A stretch of 64,000 nucleotides of DNA from Alistipes sp. (GTDB taxonomy: Bacteria > Bacteroidota > Bacteroidia > Bacteroidales > Rikenellaceae): positions 1-64,000 of the forward strand of contig JAGBFA010000004.1 in NCBI GenBank assembly GCA_017936685.1, in the 5' to 3' direction. Under the pieces are notes generated by a model, which ran no database searches, was not told where the DNA came from, and saw only the letters and a list, made by a program, of their open reading frames with translations. This document shows positions 1-10,391 of the stretch, one piece after another. Within the stretch, counting starts at the first letter, position 1. The number at the start of each line of letters is the position of its first letter. The translations under genes were made by a program, and so were the position numbers.

Positions 1-2040
1 ATACGGCGCGTGTTGCAGATCCTTTCGCGCCGCACCAAGAACAACCCCATACTCGTGGGTGAGGCCGGTGTGGGCAAGACGGCCATAGCCGAGGGCATAG
101 CCCACCGCATAGTCGACGGCGACGTTCCGGAGAATCTGAAAAACAAGGTGATCTTCTCGCTCGACATGGGTGCGCTGGTGGCCGGTGCCAAATACAAGGG
201 TGAGTTCGAGGAGCGTTTGAAGGCTGTGGTCAAGGAGGTGACGGCCTCCGACGGCGAGATACTGCTCTTCATCGACGAGATACACACGCTGGTGGGTGCC
301 GGCAAGGGCGACGGCGCGATGGACGCGGCCAACATTCTCAAACCGGCACTGGCGCGCGGCGAGCTGCGCACCATCGGCGCGACGACGCTCGACGAGTTCC
401 AAAAATACTTCGAGCAGGACAAGGCCTTGGAGCGTCGTTTCCAGAAGGTGATGGTCGACGAGCCCTCGACCGAAGATGCCATATCGATCCTGCGAGGCTT
501 GAAAGAGCGTTACGAGAACCACCATCAGGTGCGTATCAAGGACGAGGCCATCGTGGCTGCCGTCGAGTTGTCGCACCGCTACATCACGCAGCGGTTCCTG
601 CCCGACAAGGCCATCGACCTGATAGACGAGGCTGCGGCGCGCCTGCGCTTGGAGATGAACTCCGTGCCCGAGGAGATCGACAACCTCGACCGCCGCATAC
701 GGCAGTTGGAGATCGAGCGCGAGGCCATACGCCGCGAGGACGACAAGGAGCGCATCGAGTCGCTGACCCGCGAGATCGACGACATGCGTGCGCACGAGTC
801 GGCCATGCGCGCCAAGTGGCAGGGACAGCGCGACCTGCTGCAAAAGATACAGACCGACAAAGATGCCATCGAGCGGTTGAAGATCGAGGCGCAGCAGGCC
901 GAGCGTCAAGGCGACTACGGACGCGTAGCCGAGATCCGCTACGGCAAGATCGTCGAGGCCGAGAAGCGCATCGACGCATGGCAGCAGGAGCTGCGCATGA
1001 CCGCCTCGCAGGGCGAGTCCATGATCAAGGAGGAGGTCGACTCGTCGGACATAGCCGAGGTCGTATCGCGCTGGACGGGCATACCCGTGCAACGCATGCT
1101 GGCCTCCGAGCGCGAGAAGCTGCTCAACATGGAGCACGAACTGCACCGCCGCGTGGTGGGTCAGCAGGCAGCCATCGAGGCCATATCCGATGCCGTGCGC
1201 CGCTCGCGCGCAGGTCTGAGCGACGCGCGCCGACCCATCGGTTCGTTCATCTTCCTCGGCACCACGGGCGTGGGCAAGACCGAGCTGGCCAAGGCGTTGG
1301 CCGAGTTCCTGTTCAACGACGACCAGATGCTGACGCGTATCGACATGAGCGAGTACCAGGAGCGTCACAGCGTGTCGCGTCTGGTGGGCGCGCCTCCGGG
1401 ATACGTAGGCTACGACGAGGGCGGACAGCTCACCGAGGCCGTGCGGCGCAAGCCCTACTCGGTGGTGCTGCTCGACGAGATCGAGAAGGCTCACCCCGAT
1501 GTCTTCAACATACTGTTGCAGGTGCTCGACGACGGCCGTCTGACCGATAACAAGGGACGCACGGTCGACTTCCGCAACACGATCATCATCATGACCTCGA
1601 ACATGGGATCGCAGATCATTCAGGAGCGTTTCGCCGCCGCGGGCGGCCACGTAACGCAGCAGACGATCGACGCCACGCGCGACGAGGTTGTCGAGCTGTT
1701 GAAACAGCAGCTCAAACCCGAGTTCCTGAACCGTGTCGACGAGATAGTGATGTTCGAGCCGCTGTCGCGCGCCGACATAGAGAAGATCGTCGACATACAG
1801 CTCTCGATCATCGGCCGCATGCTGCGCGAGAACGGCATCGAACTGCACTGCACCGAGGCCGCCCGCAAGTGGATCGCCACCACCGGTTTCGACCCGCTCT
1901 ACGGCGCACGCCCCATCAAGCGCACCATACAGCGCGAGGTGGTCAACACCCTCTCCAAGCGCATACTGGCAGGCGATGTCGACCGCAGCCGTCCCATCGA
2001 GATCGATGCCGACGACAAGGGGCTTACGTTCAAGAACTGA
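1..2040 (+). CDS. clpB: ATP-dependent disaggregase ClpB (3' part; 5' end outside window)
   Basis: Hsp100 AAA+ unfoldase that works with DnaK in the cytoplasm to pull proteins out of aggregates. The frame is open from base 1 and the first visible codons ([16 protein letters not shown]) are internal ClpB sequence, so the gene starts upstream; the GTG at 10 is not the real start. Seen in order: first Walker A GEAGVGKT at bases 58-81, Walker B LLFIDEIH, the long charged coiled-coil middle domain (about 640-1050) that separates ClpB from ClpA/ClpC, second Walker A GTTGVGKT, Walker [15 protein letters not shown], the pore loop GAPPGYVGY, and the C-terminal D2-small domain. About 680 residues are visible of a usual 860 or so. 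It ends normally at TGA and is followed by a weak hairpin and a repeat array. Confidence 0.97.
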   Translation: MRRVLQILSRRTKNNPILVGEAGVGKTAIAEGIAHRIVDGDVPENLKNKVIFSLDMGALVAGAKYKGEFEERLKAVVKEVTASDGEILLFIDEIHTLVGAGKGDGAMDAANILKPALARGELRTIGATTLDEFQKYFEQDKALERRFQKVMVDEPSTEDAISILRGLKERYENHHQVRIKDEAIVAAVELSHRYITQRFLPDKAIDLIDEAAARLRLEMNSVPEEIDNLDRRIRQLEIEREAIRREDDKERIESLTREIDDMRAHESAMRAKWQGQRDLLQKIQTDKDAIERLKIEAQQAERQGDYGRVAEIRYGKIVEAEKRIDAWQQELRMTASQGESMIKEEVDSSDIAEVVSRWTGIPVQRMLASEREKLLNMEHELHRRVVGQQAAIEAISDAVRRSRAGLSDARRPIGSFIFLGTTGVGKTELAKALAEFLFNDDQMLTRIDMSEYQERHSVSRLVGAPPGYVGYDEGGQLTEAVRRKPYSVVLLDEIEKAHPDVFNILLQVLDDGRLTDNKGRTVDFRNTIIIMTSNMGSQIIQERFAAAGGHVTQQTIDATRDEVVELLKQQLKPEFLNRVDEIVMFEPLSRADIEKIVDIQLSIIGRMLRENGIELHCTEAARKWIATTGFDPLYGARPIKRTIQREVVNTLSKRILAGDVDRSRPIEIDADDKGLTFKN

Positions 2041-2061
2041 CGATGATACTGCCGCCGAAAA

Positions 2062-2104
2062 AGGGCGTGTGTCGGAATGTGAATTTCGATGCACGCCCTC
2101 TTTG
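2062..2104 (+). terminator. weak hairpin after clpB
   Basis: AGGGCGTG at 2062-2069 pairs with CACGCCCT at 2092-2099, followed by CTTT. The loop is long (22 bases) and the T-run short, so this is only a candidate terminator for clpB. Confidence 0.4.
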
Positions 2105-2135
2105 GTATTTCAGAATCAAATATATCGACCGCACG

Positions 2136-2546
2136 GAGATTCTCACGTCGCGTGCATGGCACGCATAACCAATGTCGACCATAGAGCGACGGCTTACGCC
2201 GTTATACAATTCTGACCCCACCCCAAACCCCTCCCTCGGGAGGGGCTTTTGTCGCGCGATAAATCGCGCTCCAAGTGGGGCATTGTAGGCGTTGTTACGC
2301 GTCCCGGGGTGGGGCGTTGGCATGTTGTCTGTCTCTCCGAGGAGCAACGCAGTTGCGACGTGGGAGTCTCTTTATACGACATGTCATTCCGAACGCAGTG
2401 AGGAATCTGGTTGTGGGCAACAAGGCACATCGTCCCCAACCGGATTCTTGACCTGCGGTCTTCCTCCTTCGCGTCTCGGCAAAAGAAATAAATTTCTTCT
2501 GCTCTCGACTTGGCGTCGGTTCACTCCATTCAGAATGACAAGACAA
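2136..2546. repeat. intergenic repeat array 1 (half V-unit, F1, V-unit, F4 elements)
   Basis: Non-coding gap between the convergent clpB and tsaD genes, made of dispersed modules. A truncated V-unit lies at 2136-2164 (central hairpin GCGTGC/GCACGC). An F1 multi-hairpin element runs from about 2172 to 2308, with arms GACGGC/GCCGTT and CCCCTCCC/GGGAGGGG and the palindrome GCGCGATAAATCGCGC. A full V-unit is at 2329-2370 (GCAAC/GTTGC). A short F4 unit is at about 2382-2418 and a long opposite-orientation F4 unit at about 2431-2546. The same modules recur in the other arrays. Reading frames across this stretch are judged spurious. Confidence 0.85.
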
Positions 2547-2624
2547 TGTAAAAAGGCCGCCACCAAAGTGACGGCCTGCAAGACACAACGCGAAGCACAG
2601 GGCATGGCTCTGCCCTGCAACGCT

Positions 2625-3659
2625 CTATTTGCCCTCCAAGTCCGACAGACGCGCCACGGGCGCGACGTCGAGCGACGAGATATCGCCGGCCATGTAGCGG
2701 AAGTAACCCGACATGGCGATCATGGCGGCATTGTCGGTGGTGAACTTCAACTCGGGCAGGAACGTGCGCCAGCCGCGGCGGCGGCCGGTCTCGACGATGG
2801 CGTTGCGCAGGCCCGAGTTGGCCGATACGCCGCCGGCCACGGCTATGTCGCGTATGCCCGTCGACTTCGATGCCTTGATGAGCTTGTCCAACAGAATATC
2901 GATGATAGTGCGCTGCAACGATGCGCACAGATCGGCCTTGTGCTTCTCCACGAAATCGGGGTCCGCGGCCACTGCGTCGCGCAGGGTGTAGAGGAACGAG
3001 GTCTTCAAACCCGAAAACGAGTAGTCGAACTCACCCTCGACATGGGGCTTGGCAAACGCGAATGCCTTTGCATCGCCCTCTTTGGCCAGACGGTCGATGA
3101 CCGGACCGCCCGGATAGGGCAAACCCATAACTTTGGCACACTTATCGAATGCTTCACCGGCGGCATCGTCGATGGTCGAACCGATGATCTGCATCTCGAG
3201 CGGCGACGACACCTCGACTATCTGCGTGTGTCCGCCGCTGACCAGCAGGCACAGGAACGGGAAATCGGGGTGCGGCAGCTGGCGGTCGGGCAGGTCGACG
3301 AAATGTGCGAGGATATGCCCCTGCAAGTGGTTGACCTCCACCATGGGTATGTTGTGAGCTATCGACAGTCCCTTGGCGAACGACGTACCCACTAACAGCG
3401 ACCCTAACAGACCCGGTCCGCGCGTAAAGGCTATGGCATCGATCTTGTCGAGGCTCACGCCGGCCTCCTTCAACGCCGTATCCACCACGGGGATAATGTT
3501 CTGCTGATGAGCTCGCGAGGCCAGTTCGGGGATCACGCCTCCGTACTTGACATGCACCGCCTGCGAGGCTATCACGTTCGACAGCAGCGTGCGGTTGCGA
3601 ATGACGGCGGCCGAAGTATCGTCGCACGAGGATTCGATGCCCAGTATTGTTATATCCAT
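2625..3659 (-). CDS. tsaD: tRNA N6-adenosine threonylcarbamoyltransferase TsaD
   Basis: Transfers threonylcarbamoyl from TC-AMP to A37 of ANN-decoding tRNAs, in complex with TsaB and TsaE; cytoplasmic. The 344 residues match the usual family length. N-terminal ILGIESSCDDTSAAV is the family signature. SRAHQQN and the metal-binding NHLQGH motif are present, as are the ATP-binding stretch LVSGGHTQIV and the late glycine loop AVAGGVSANSGLRN. The ATG start is unambiguous. It is transcribed away from the tamB-like gene, with only 77 bases between the two starts. TsaB/TsaE genes are not in the window. Confidence 0.97.
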   Translation of the reverse strand: MDITILGIESSCDDTSAAVIRNRTLLSNVIASQAVHVKYGGVIPELASRAHQQNIIPVVDTALKEAGVSLDKIDAIAFTRGPGLLGSLLVGTSFAKGLSIAHNIPMVEVNHLQGHILAHFVDLPDRQLPHPDFPFLCLLVSGGHTQIVEVSSPLEMQIIGSTIDDAAGEAFDKCAKVMGLPYPGGPVIDRLAKEGDAKAFAFAKPHVEGEFDYSFSGLKTSFLYTLRDAVAADPDFVEKHKADLCASLQRTIIDILLDKLIKASKSTGIRDIAVAGGVSANSGLRNAIVETGRRRGWRTFLPELKFTTDNAAMIAMSGYFRYMAGDISSLDVAPVARLSDLEGK

Positions 3660-3672
3660 TTTTACTCTAAAT

Positions 3673-3704
3673 TTTCGGTTTAAATAGAAAATTTGCTACT
3701 TTTG
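3673..3704 (+). promoter_or_regulatory. Bacteroidetes-type promoter of the tamB-like gene
   Basis: TACTTTTG at 3697-3704 matches the -7 consensus TAnnTTTG, and TTTC at 3673-3676 is a near match to the -33 TTTG with a 20-base spacer. Predicted transcription start is about 3711, some 25 bases before the ATG. Confidence 0.65.
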
Positions 3705-3736
3705 TAGGTTAAACGCAGCAGGTAAAATTCCATTCC

Positions 3737-6700
3737 ATGCGCAAAGTTATAAAAATATCGGCAAAGGTCGTATCGGCAATCGTTTTGTTGCTGATATTTT
3801 TGCCTGTTTGCGTTACTCTGCTGCTCGACGTGCCGTCGGTTCAGAACTTCGTCGTAGGCAAGGCCATGTCGTTCTTTTCGGAAAAGTTGGAGACGCGCGT
3901 ATCGATCGACCGCATCGATCTGGATCTCTTCTCGAAGGTGCGTCTGAGAGGATTCTACGTCGAGGACTACGGCCGCGACACGCTGCTCTACGCGGGCGAG
4001 GTGAAGGGGCGTTTCACCGGCTTCAACATCAAGAAGACGGGGCTGTGCCTATCCGATGCCGAAGCGCGCAATGTCAAGCTATACATACGCGAGATGCCCG
4101 ACGGACAGATGAATATCAAACAGATCATCGACCGGCTCACACGCAAGGACGGCAAGGGCAACTTCAAGATGTATATCGACCACATACACGTCGACGACCT
4201 CACCTTAGGCATCGAGCGTTCAGAGCATCGCAACCCCGAGTCGGGCATCGACTTCTACGACATGCTCCTGTCGGTCGACGAGGCCTGCATAAAGGACTTC
4301 GCCGTGGTGCGCAACAAGGTGTGGGGCGACATCATGTCGCTCGCCATCAGCGAGAAGAGCGGATTTGCGGTCAACGACATCAACGGCTATTTCTTCGTCG
4401 ACAGAGGCGTGATACGCCTCGACCGATTCGCCATCGAGACCGACCGTTCGTCGATATTCATGCCCTCGCTGTCGATCGAGGCGGGCGACTGGGCATGTTA
4501 CAAACACTTCACCCACGACGTGCGCATGGTGGGATCGTTCGAACATTCGAGCCTGTCGAGCCACGATGTTGCGGCATTCGCACCGGCCATGAGCGGCTGG
4601 GGCATAACCCTGTCGGATATCGACATGTCGGTCGACGGCACCGTCGAGCGATTCGCGGCGGATATACGCAGCCTGCGCACCGACGGCGGCACCTCGCTCA
4701 AAGGCAGGTTCACGGCCGAAGGGCTGCCCGACTACCGCAACGCCGTCTTCAGCGTCACAACGGCGGAGATCGGCTCCGACGCAGCGGACATAACCTCTTT
4801 GGCGGCGAATGTGGCACACAAGGAGCTGCCCGAGGGGGTGCGGACGATTCTCGGCCGCGCCGGACGGCTCACGCTCTCGGGCGTGTTCTCCGGCAGGATA
4901 GATTCGTTCGGAGCATCGGGAAGGCTGCGCACCTCGCACGGCAAGGCCGACTTCGATGTCGACATGCGTCAGGCGGCACACTCGCGCCGCACGCTGCGCG
5001 GCCGCGTCGCCACCGCAGGTCTCGATATGGGCGCACTGCTCGGACAACAGTCGATAGGCCGTCTCGATGCCACAGCCTCGATCGACGGCACGCTCTCGCA
5101 CGAGGGTCTGGCGGCCGACGTAAAGGCTGAGGTCGGACGCTTCGCCTTCAACGGCTACGACTACTCGGCCATCACGGCCGACGGCCGCATAGAGGACCGA
5201 CGTTTCAGCGGCAAGGTCAATTCGGCCGACAGCAACATGACATTCCGTCTGAACGGCATAATCGACATGGATCGCACCATGCCCACCTACGACTTCGAGA
5301 TGAACCTGCGTCATGCCGACCTGCATGCCACCGGCATCAACCGCCGCGACTCGCTGTCGCAGCTCTCGTTCGATCTCGATGCCCACGCCTCGGGTCTCTC
5401 GATCGACGATCTCGACGGCCGCATCACGCTCTACAACGCACGCTACCAATATCCCGACGGCGAGATCGAGGCCGACCGCATCGCATTGGACGGCCGCAAC
5501 GACACCGGATCGAAATATATCAGGCTCTCGTCGCAGTTCGTCGATGCCACCTTCGTCAGCAAAACCCCGTACAGCAACGTGATGGAGTACCTGGCACGCT
5601 GCCTGCACAGCTACATACCGCTGCTCTACGACAACCGCAGCACGCAGTCGGAGGAGAGCACCGACCGCCAGACCTTAGCCGACGACTTCTCGATAGTCAA
5701 CGTCAACGTCAAGGATATAAACCCGCTGATGCGGGCCATAGCCGACGGGTGGCAGATAGCCGAGGGATCGAGCGTGCAGATGCTCTTCAATCCGGTGAGC
5801 AACTCCCTGTCGGTGCAGGCGCGCTCCGACTACATCGAACGCGACATGATGCTGGCCACCAACCTGCGGCTCAATGCCAACAATCTGAGCGACTCGCTGT
5901 CGATGTGGCTCAATGCCGACGACCTCTACATAGGCGCACTGCACATGCCCAACTTCTCCATCACGGGCGGCGCGCAGCACAGCCGCGTCAAGCTGACGGC
6001 AGGATTCAGCGACGCAGGGCAGCAGCTCTCGGGCATGCTCGGTCTGTCGGCACGCTTCTCGCGCAACGAGCAGACGGGCAAAAACGACATACATATCAAC
6101 GTCGCACCCTCGACCATCACCACGCGCGACAAGACGTGGAAGATATTTTCGCGCGGCATCGACATTACCTCGGAGCATATCGCCATCGACAATTTCAGCG
6201 TCATCGACGCAGGCGAAGCAATGGTCGTCGACGGCATAGCCTCGCGCTCGCGGCAGGATTCGCTCGAACTCTCGCTGCGCAACTTCGACATATCGCCGCT
6301 GGCCAAGATCGTCGAGAAGTGGGGATACAGCGTCGAGGGGCACACCAACGGTCACGCAACGGTGAAATCGGCACTTCATGCCGCGGAGATCACGGCCGAC
6401 ATTGCATTGGACGACATAAGCGTCAACGGCTTGCAGGCTCCGCCCACGCGCCTCACGTCGAAGTGGGACTTCGAGCAGAACCGCGCACGCATCATCATAA
6501 GCGACCGGCAGAGGGGCGATACGCTCATACGCGGCTACTACCAGCCCTCGCGCAACCGCTACTACGCACGCGCACAGCTCGACCGCCTGCCCCTTTCGCT
6601 CATATCGCCCTTCCTGCAAGGCGTGGTATCGGATATAAAGGGTACGGCCGACGTAGATGTCAACATCATGGGGCAGGGGCGCAAGGCCTCGCTCAACGGC

Positions 6701-8398
6701 GACATACACGTGGATTCGCTCTCGACCAAGGTCGACTTCACGCAGACGAGCTACCACCTCACCGGTGCCGACCTGAGGGTGGCCGACAACCATATCTACG
6801 CCGAGCGCGTACCTCTGTTCGACGAGGAGAACAACCGCGGCACCTACACGATGGATCTGAATCTGGAACATCTGTCGAACATCACCTACAACATCGCCCT
6901 CGACATCGACCGCATGTTGGTGCTCGACACCGATGCCGCCGACAACGACCTCTTCTACGGCCACGTCTACGCCTCGGGCAACGCCTCGTTCCGCGGCGAC
7001 AAACGCGGATTGAAGATGAACATCGAGGCCACGAGCGAGGACAACTCCACCTTCTTCATGCCGCTGGCCGGCAAGAGCGACGTGTCGTATGCCGACTTCG
7101 TGAAGTTCGAATCGGCTCGCGCTCCGGTCGACACGACCAACTACCTCATACGCCGCAAGATGGCATTCGAGCGCAAGCACCGCCAGACGGCCTCCGTCGG
7201 CAGCATCATGGATATAGACCTGATCTGTAACGTGCGTCCCAACACCGAGATACAGTTAGTGATCGACCCCACGGTGGGCGATATCATCAAGGGTCGCGGC
7301 GAGGGACAGCTCAGCATGCACATAGTGCCCAAGACCAACGTATTCGAGATGTTCGGCGACTACACCATCAACGAGGGAAGCTATCTGTTCACGCTGCAAA
7401 ATATCTGGACCAAGAAATTCGTTATAGCACCGGGGTCGAGCATACACTGGACGGGCGACCCGCTCGGCGCACGGCTCAACATCGATGCGGTCTACAACCT
7501 CAAAGCCTCGTTGCAGCCGCTGTTGGAGGGCATGAGCAACAACAACTACACGCGCGCCGTACCTGTGGAGTGCTACATCAAGCTCACCGACGAGCTGATG
7601 TCGCCCACGGTGACATTCGACATAAAGGTGCCCAACATCGATCCGGAGATACAGTCGATCGTGCAGAGTCTGCTCACCTCGCAGCAGGACATAGCCACGC
7701 AGATGTTCTGGCTGCTGATGGCCAACTCGTTCAACGCCGAGAACAACAGCGGCATAGGTGCCAACGTCTCGGCCACCACGGGCTTCGAGCTGTTGTCGAA
7801 CCAGCTGAGCAACTGGCTCTCGGGCGACAACTACAACATCATATTCCGCTACCGGCCCAAGTCGAACGTCACAAGCGACGAGGTCGATTTCGGATTCTCG
7901 AAGAGCTGGATCGACAACCGCCTGACGGTGGAGTTGGAGGGCAACTACATGATGGACAACACCTCTAAGCTAACGGAGAACGCCTCCAACCTCATGGGCG
8001 AGGCCTACATCACGTGGCTCATCGACAAGGGCGGCAACTTCAAGTTCCGCGGCTTCACGCAGACCATCGACCGCTACGACGAGAACCAGGGTCTGCAAGA
8101 GACGGGCATAGGCTTCTATTACAGCGAGAACTTCAACACGTTCAAGGAGCTGGCCGAGAGCATACGCAACCGCTTCTCCAACGAGGAGCGTCGCCGCAAG
8201 CGCGTCGAACGCCGCACCGAACGCAAACGGCAGAAAGCCGAGGCCGCTGCGGCCGACAGCGCGACGCAGACCGTAACGACGGAGGTCGCAGCGGACGGCA
8301 CGACAGACAGTGAAGCAGGCGGCAAGACAGGCATTGAAGCGAGCAACGAAGCGAACGGTAAGGCACGCGACGAAAAACGCGACGAAGCAGCCAAATAG
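3737..8398 (+). CDS. TamB-like translocation/assembly module protein (DUF490)
   Basis: Very large (1553 residues) envelope protein of the TamB/AsmA-like class, thought to span the periplasm as a lipid-conducting groove or to aid outer-membrane assembly. An N-terminal membrane anchor (about residues 8-32) is followed by PSVQNFVVGKAMSFFSEKL, the usual start of this family. A long repetitive beta-rich body follows, then the conserved C-terminal TamB domain (about 1120-1470; GEGQLSMHIVPKTNVFEMFGDY region and a YIKLTDELMSPTVTFDIKVP region). The last 65 or so residues are an Arg/Lys/Glu/Ala-rich low-complexity tail. It faces tsaD; that pairing is familiar in Bacteroidetes. In Proteobacteria TamB pairs with the Omp85 protein TamA; no such gene is nearby. 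Confidence 0.92.
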   Translation: MRKVIKISAKVVSAIVLLLIFLPVCVTLLLDVPSVQNFVVGKAMSFFSEKLETRVSIDRIDLDLFSKVRLRGFYVEDYGRDTLLYAGEVKGRFTGFNIKKTGLCLSDAEARNVKLYIREMPDGQMNIKQIIDRLTRKDGKGNFKMYIDHIHVDDLTLGIERSEHRNPESGIDFYDMLLSVDEACIKDFAVVRNKVWGDIMSLAISEKSGFAVNDINGYFFVDRGVIRLDRFAIETDRSSIFMPSLSIEAGDWACYKHFTHDVRMVGSFEHSSLSSHDVAAFAPAMSGWGITLSDIDMSVDGTVERFAADIRSLRTDGGTSLKGRFTAEGLPDYRNAVFSVTTAEIGSDAADITSLAANVAHKELPEGVRTILGRAGRLTLSGVFSGRIDSFGASGRLRTSHGKADFDVDMRQAAHSRRTLRGRVATAGLDMGALLGQQSIGRLDATASIDGTLSHEGLAADVKAEVGRFAFNGYDYSAITADGRIEDRRFSGKVNSADSNMTFRLNGIIDMDRTMPTYDFEMNLRHADLHATGINRRDSLSQLSFDLDAHASGLSIDDLDGRITLYNARYQYPDGEIEADRIALDGRNDTGSKYIRLSSQFVDATFVSKTPYSNVMEYLARCLHSYIPLLYDNRSTQSEESTDRQTLADDFSIVNVNVKDINPLMRAIADGWQIAEGSSVQMLFNPVSNSLSVQARSDYIERDMMLATNLRLNANNLSDSLSMWLNADDLYIGALHMPNFSITGGAQHSRVKLTAGFSDAGQQLSGMLGLSARFSRNEQTGKNDIHINVAPSTITTRDKTWKIFSRGIDITSEHIAIDNFSVIDAGEAMVVDGIASRSRQDSLELSLRNFDISPLAKIVEKWGYSVEGHTNGHATVKSALHAAEITADIALDDISVNGLQAPPTRLTSKWDFEQNRARIIISDRQRGDTLIRGYYQPSRNRYYARAQLDRLPLSLISPFLQGVVSDIKGTADVDVNIMGQGRKASLNGDIHVDSLSTKVDFTQTSYHLTGADLRVADNHIYAERVPLFDEENNRGTYTMDLNLEHLSNITYNIALDIDRMLVLDTDAADNDLFYGHVYASGNASFRGDKRGLKMNIEATSEDNSTFFMPLAGKSDVSYADFVKFESARAPVDTTNYLIRRKMAFERKHRQTASVGSIMDIDLICNVRPNTEIQLVIDPTVGDIIKGRGEGQLSMHIVPKTNVFEMFGDYTINEGSYLFTLQNIWTKKFVIAPGSSIHWTGDPLGARLNIDAVYNLKASLQPLLEGMSNNNYTRAVPVECYIKLTDELMSPTVTFDIKVPNIDPEIQSIVQSLLTSQQDIATQMFWLLMANSFNAENNSGIGANVSATTGFELLSNQLSNWLSGDNYNIIFRYRPKSNVTSDEVDFGFSKSWIDNRLTVELEGNYMMDNTSKLTENASNLMGEAYITWLIDKGGNFKFRGFTQTIDRYDENQGLQETGIGFYYSENFNTFKELAESIRNRFSNEERRRKRVERRTERKRQKAEAAAADSATQTVTTEVAADGTTDSEAGGKTGIEASNEANGKARDEKRDEAAK

Positions 8399-8442
8399 AG
8401 ACGAAGCTAATAATAAAAAACTTAAATAAAAGACAAAGAACT

Positions 8443-9213
8443 ATGATCAATCTGATGATTCCCGCACAAGATGCGGTGGCGGAGGCAACCTCCGCAACGG
8501 GCGAAATGAACGACATGCTGACGGCAGGCGCAGATGCTGCGGCCGATACGGTGACCAATGCGGCCTCGGCTGCGGCCGACACCGTTTCCGTCGGTTTCTG
8601 GGAGCTGTTCGCCGGCGGCGGCTGGCTGATGTGGGTGCTGGTGGCACTGGCCGGAGTCATGGTATTCATCTTCGTCGAGCGTTTCGTAGCCATGCGCAAG
8701 GCCACGCAGATCGACGACAACTTCATGGATCGCATACGCGACTACATCTGGGAGGGCAAGATAGGCTCGGCCATCGACCTCTGCCGCCGCACCGATTCGC
8801 CCGTGGCACGCATGATCGAGAAGGGCATCGAGCGCATAGGCCGTCCGATGAGCGACATACAGACCTCGATAGAGAACGTCGCCAACCTCGAAGTGGCCAA
8901 GCTCGAAAAGGGACTGCCCACGCTGGCGACAATCTCGGGCGGTGCGCCGATGATCGGCTTCTTGGGCACGGTTGTCGGCATGGTACAGGTCTTCATATCG
9001 ATGTCGGCCAACTCGACGGGCGGAGTCAACATAGGCGACCTGTCGTCGGGTATGTATGTGGCCATGGTGACCACCGTCGGCGGTCTTATCGTAGGTATTC
9101 CGGCATACTTCGCCCACAACTATCTGGTGGCACGCATCGAGAAGCTCGTCTTCCAGATGGAGGCCACCTCGATAGCGTTCATGGATATTCTGAATCAACC
9201 CGTACAAAAATAG
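8443..9213 (+). CDS. exbB: MotA/TolQ/ExbB proton channel family protein
   Basis: Inner-membrane proton-channel subunit that, with ExbD, energizes TonB. In 256 residues there is an N-terminal Ala/Thr-rich leader, a first membrane segment (about 50-75, LMWVLVALAGVMVFIFVERF), a cytoplasmic loop, and two C-terminal membrane segments. The second of these carries the conserved GLLGTVxGM-like motif as IGFLGTVVGMVQVF, and the last is TTVGGLIVGIPAYFAHNYL. First gene of a tight operon: exbD starts 10 bases downstream, tonB 6 bases after that, and a DUF1573 gene overlaps tonB. The 44-base gap after the tamB-like gene may mean read-through from it, since no clear TAnnTTTG box was seen here. Confidence 0.93.
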   Translation: MINLMIPAQDAVAEATSATGEMNDMLTAGADAAADTVTNAASAAADTVSVGFWELFAGGGWLMWVLVALAGVMVFIFVERFVAMRKATQIDDNFMDRIRDYIWEGKIGSAIDLCRRTDSPVARMIEKGIERIGRPMSDIQTSIENVANLEVAKLEKGLPTLATISGGAPMIGFLGTVVGMVQVFISMSANSTGGVNIGDLSSGMYVAMVTTVGGLIVGIPAYFAHNYLVARIEKLVFQMEATSIAFMDILNQPVQK

Positions 9214-9222
9214 TCTGAGACG

Positions 9223-9663
9223 ATGGCAATAAAACGTAACTCGAAGGTGAGCACGCAGTTTTCGTCGTCGTCGATGACCGACCTGGTGTTCCTTCTGCTG
9301 ATATTCATGGTGCTGGCCACGACGATGATCAATCCCAACAACGCCGTGCGCCTCACCCTGCCCTCGTCCTCCTCCACCGAGGGCGACCCGTCGATCATAT
9401 CGCTGGCGATAGTCCCGTCGGCCGATGCGGCCGCACCTTATGTCTATACGATCAACGGCAGCGAGGAGTACGCCTCGATCGAGCAGGTGGCAACGGCACT
9501 GGCCATGCACTATGCCGAGTATGCCGAACTGCCCGAGGAGGAGCGTCCCTACATATCGCTGCGCTGCGACGAGAAGGTGACCGTCGATGCCCTGATGGAG
9601 GTGGTGGATCTCACGCGCGAGAACAAGTATAAGATGGTGGTGGCCACCAAGCAGAAACAGTAG
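9223..9663 (+). CDS. exbD: ExbD/TolR family biopolymer transport protein
   Basis: Inner-membrane partner of ExbB. The 146 residues show the classic layout: a short cytoplasmic N-terminus, one membrane helix (about 20-42) starting with the conserved proton-relay Asp in SSMTDLVFLLLIFMV, and a periplasmic domain with the ...EEERPYISLRCDEKVTVDALMEVVDL... pattern seen in ExbD/TolR. It lies 10 bases after exbB and 6 bases before tonB, so the three are very likely translated from one mRNA. Only one exbD is present here, whereas many Bacteroidetes operons carry two. Confidence 0.93.
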   Translation: MAIKRNSKVSTQFSSSSMTDLVFLLLIFMVLATTMINPNNAVRLTLPSSSSTEGDPSIISLAIVPSADAAAPYVYTINGSEEYASIEQVATALAMHYAEYAELPEEERPYISLRCDEKVTVDALMEVVDLTRENKYKMVVATKQKQ

Positions 9664-9668
9664 GCGCA

Positions 9669-10391
9669 ATGGAGTATTACGACCCGACAGACCGCTCCTC
9701 GAAGCGTATAGCCGCCGCAGCCCTCGTGGCGGCTATGGCGGCGTGGGTGGCTGTCATGTATCTGTCGAGCGTGACCGTCCCGCCGCGGACGGAGGAGCCG
9801 CCGCTGGTGCTGGTCGAGATCGTGGAGCTGCCCGAGCAGGAACCTGCCGAGAAGAAACCGCGCTCGGCCGTGCACAACTCCGTCGAGCCGGACACGCGCA
9901 CCAGCCGCAACCGTGCGCACGAGACACCGGCGCGGCAGGAGTCGTCCGCCCAGACCGAGGGCGAAGCCGAGAAGACCCAGACTATCAACCAGCAGGCACT
10001 GTTCCGCCCCGTCACGGGCACGCCCGAAGAGAGCGTACCCACGGGCAACCGCCTCGCGCCCGAGGGCGAAGAGGAGAGCCACAGCGGCGAGGGACGCGGC
10101 TACAACCTCTCGGGTAGCGACCAGTTAGACGCAGGATTGCAGGGACGCGGACTGAGGGAGGCTCTGCCGCGCCCGCGCACCGACTACAACATATCGGGCA
10201 AGGTGGTGATCTACGTGACGGTAGATGCCGCAGGCAACGTCACCTCGGCCGAATTCCGACAGACGGGATCGACCACCAACGACCGCACGCTCGTCGAGCT
10301 GGCACTCGAAGCGGCGCGCAAGGCCAAGTTCAACCGCAGCAGCCGGTTCACCGAGGGCGGCACGATAACCTATAAATTCAATCTCGACTGA
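9669..10391 (+). CDS. tonB: TonB family energy transducer
   Basis: Carries proton-motive energy from ExbBD to outer-membrane receptors. Seen in 240 residues: a short N-terminus, one membrane anchor (about 16-37), a Pro/Glu-rich periplasmic spacer (about 40-150), and a C-terminal TonB domain with NISGKVVIYVTVDAAGNV and the end motif GGTITYKFNLD. The position next to exbBD makes the assignment firm. The TonB-dependent receptor at 35456 is a possible client. The stop overlaps the next ATG (ATGA-type junction), indicating translational coupling. Confidence 0.93.
   Translation: MEYYDPTDRSSKRIAAAALVAAMAAWVAVMYLSSVTVPPRTEEPPLVLVEIVELPEQEPAEKKPRSAVHNSVEPDTRTSRNRAHETPARQESSAQTEGEAEKTQTINQQALFRPVTGTPEESVPTGNRLAPEGEEESHSGEGRGYNLSGSDQLDAGLQGRGLREALPRPRTDYNISGKVVIYVTVDAAGNVTSAEFRQTGSTTNDRTLVELALEAARKAKFNRSSRFTEGGTITYKFNLD

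Noticed and set aside
2292..3395. Long open frame on the + strand across the repeat array and tsaD
   Set aside because: Its first third is translated repeat sequence and the rest is the opposite strand of tsaD; no family resemblance.
3988..5608. Minus-strand open frames opposite the tamB-like gene
   Set aside because: Mirror frames of a GC-rich coding strand; low-complexity composition and no motifs.
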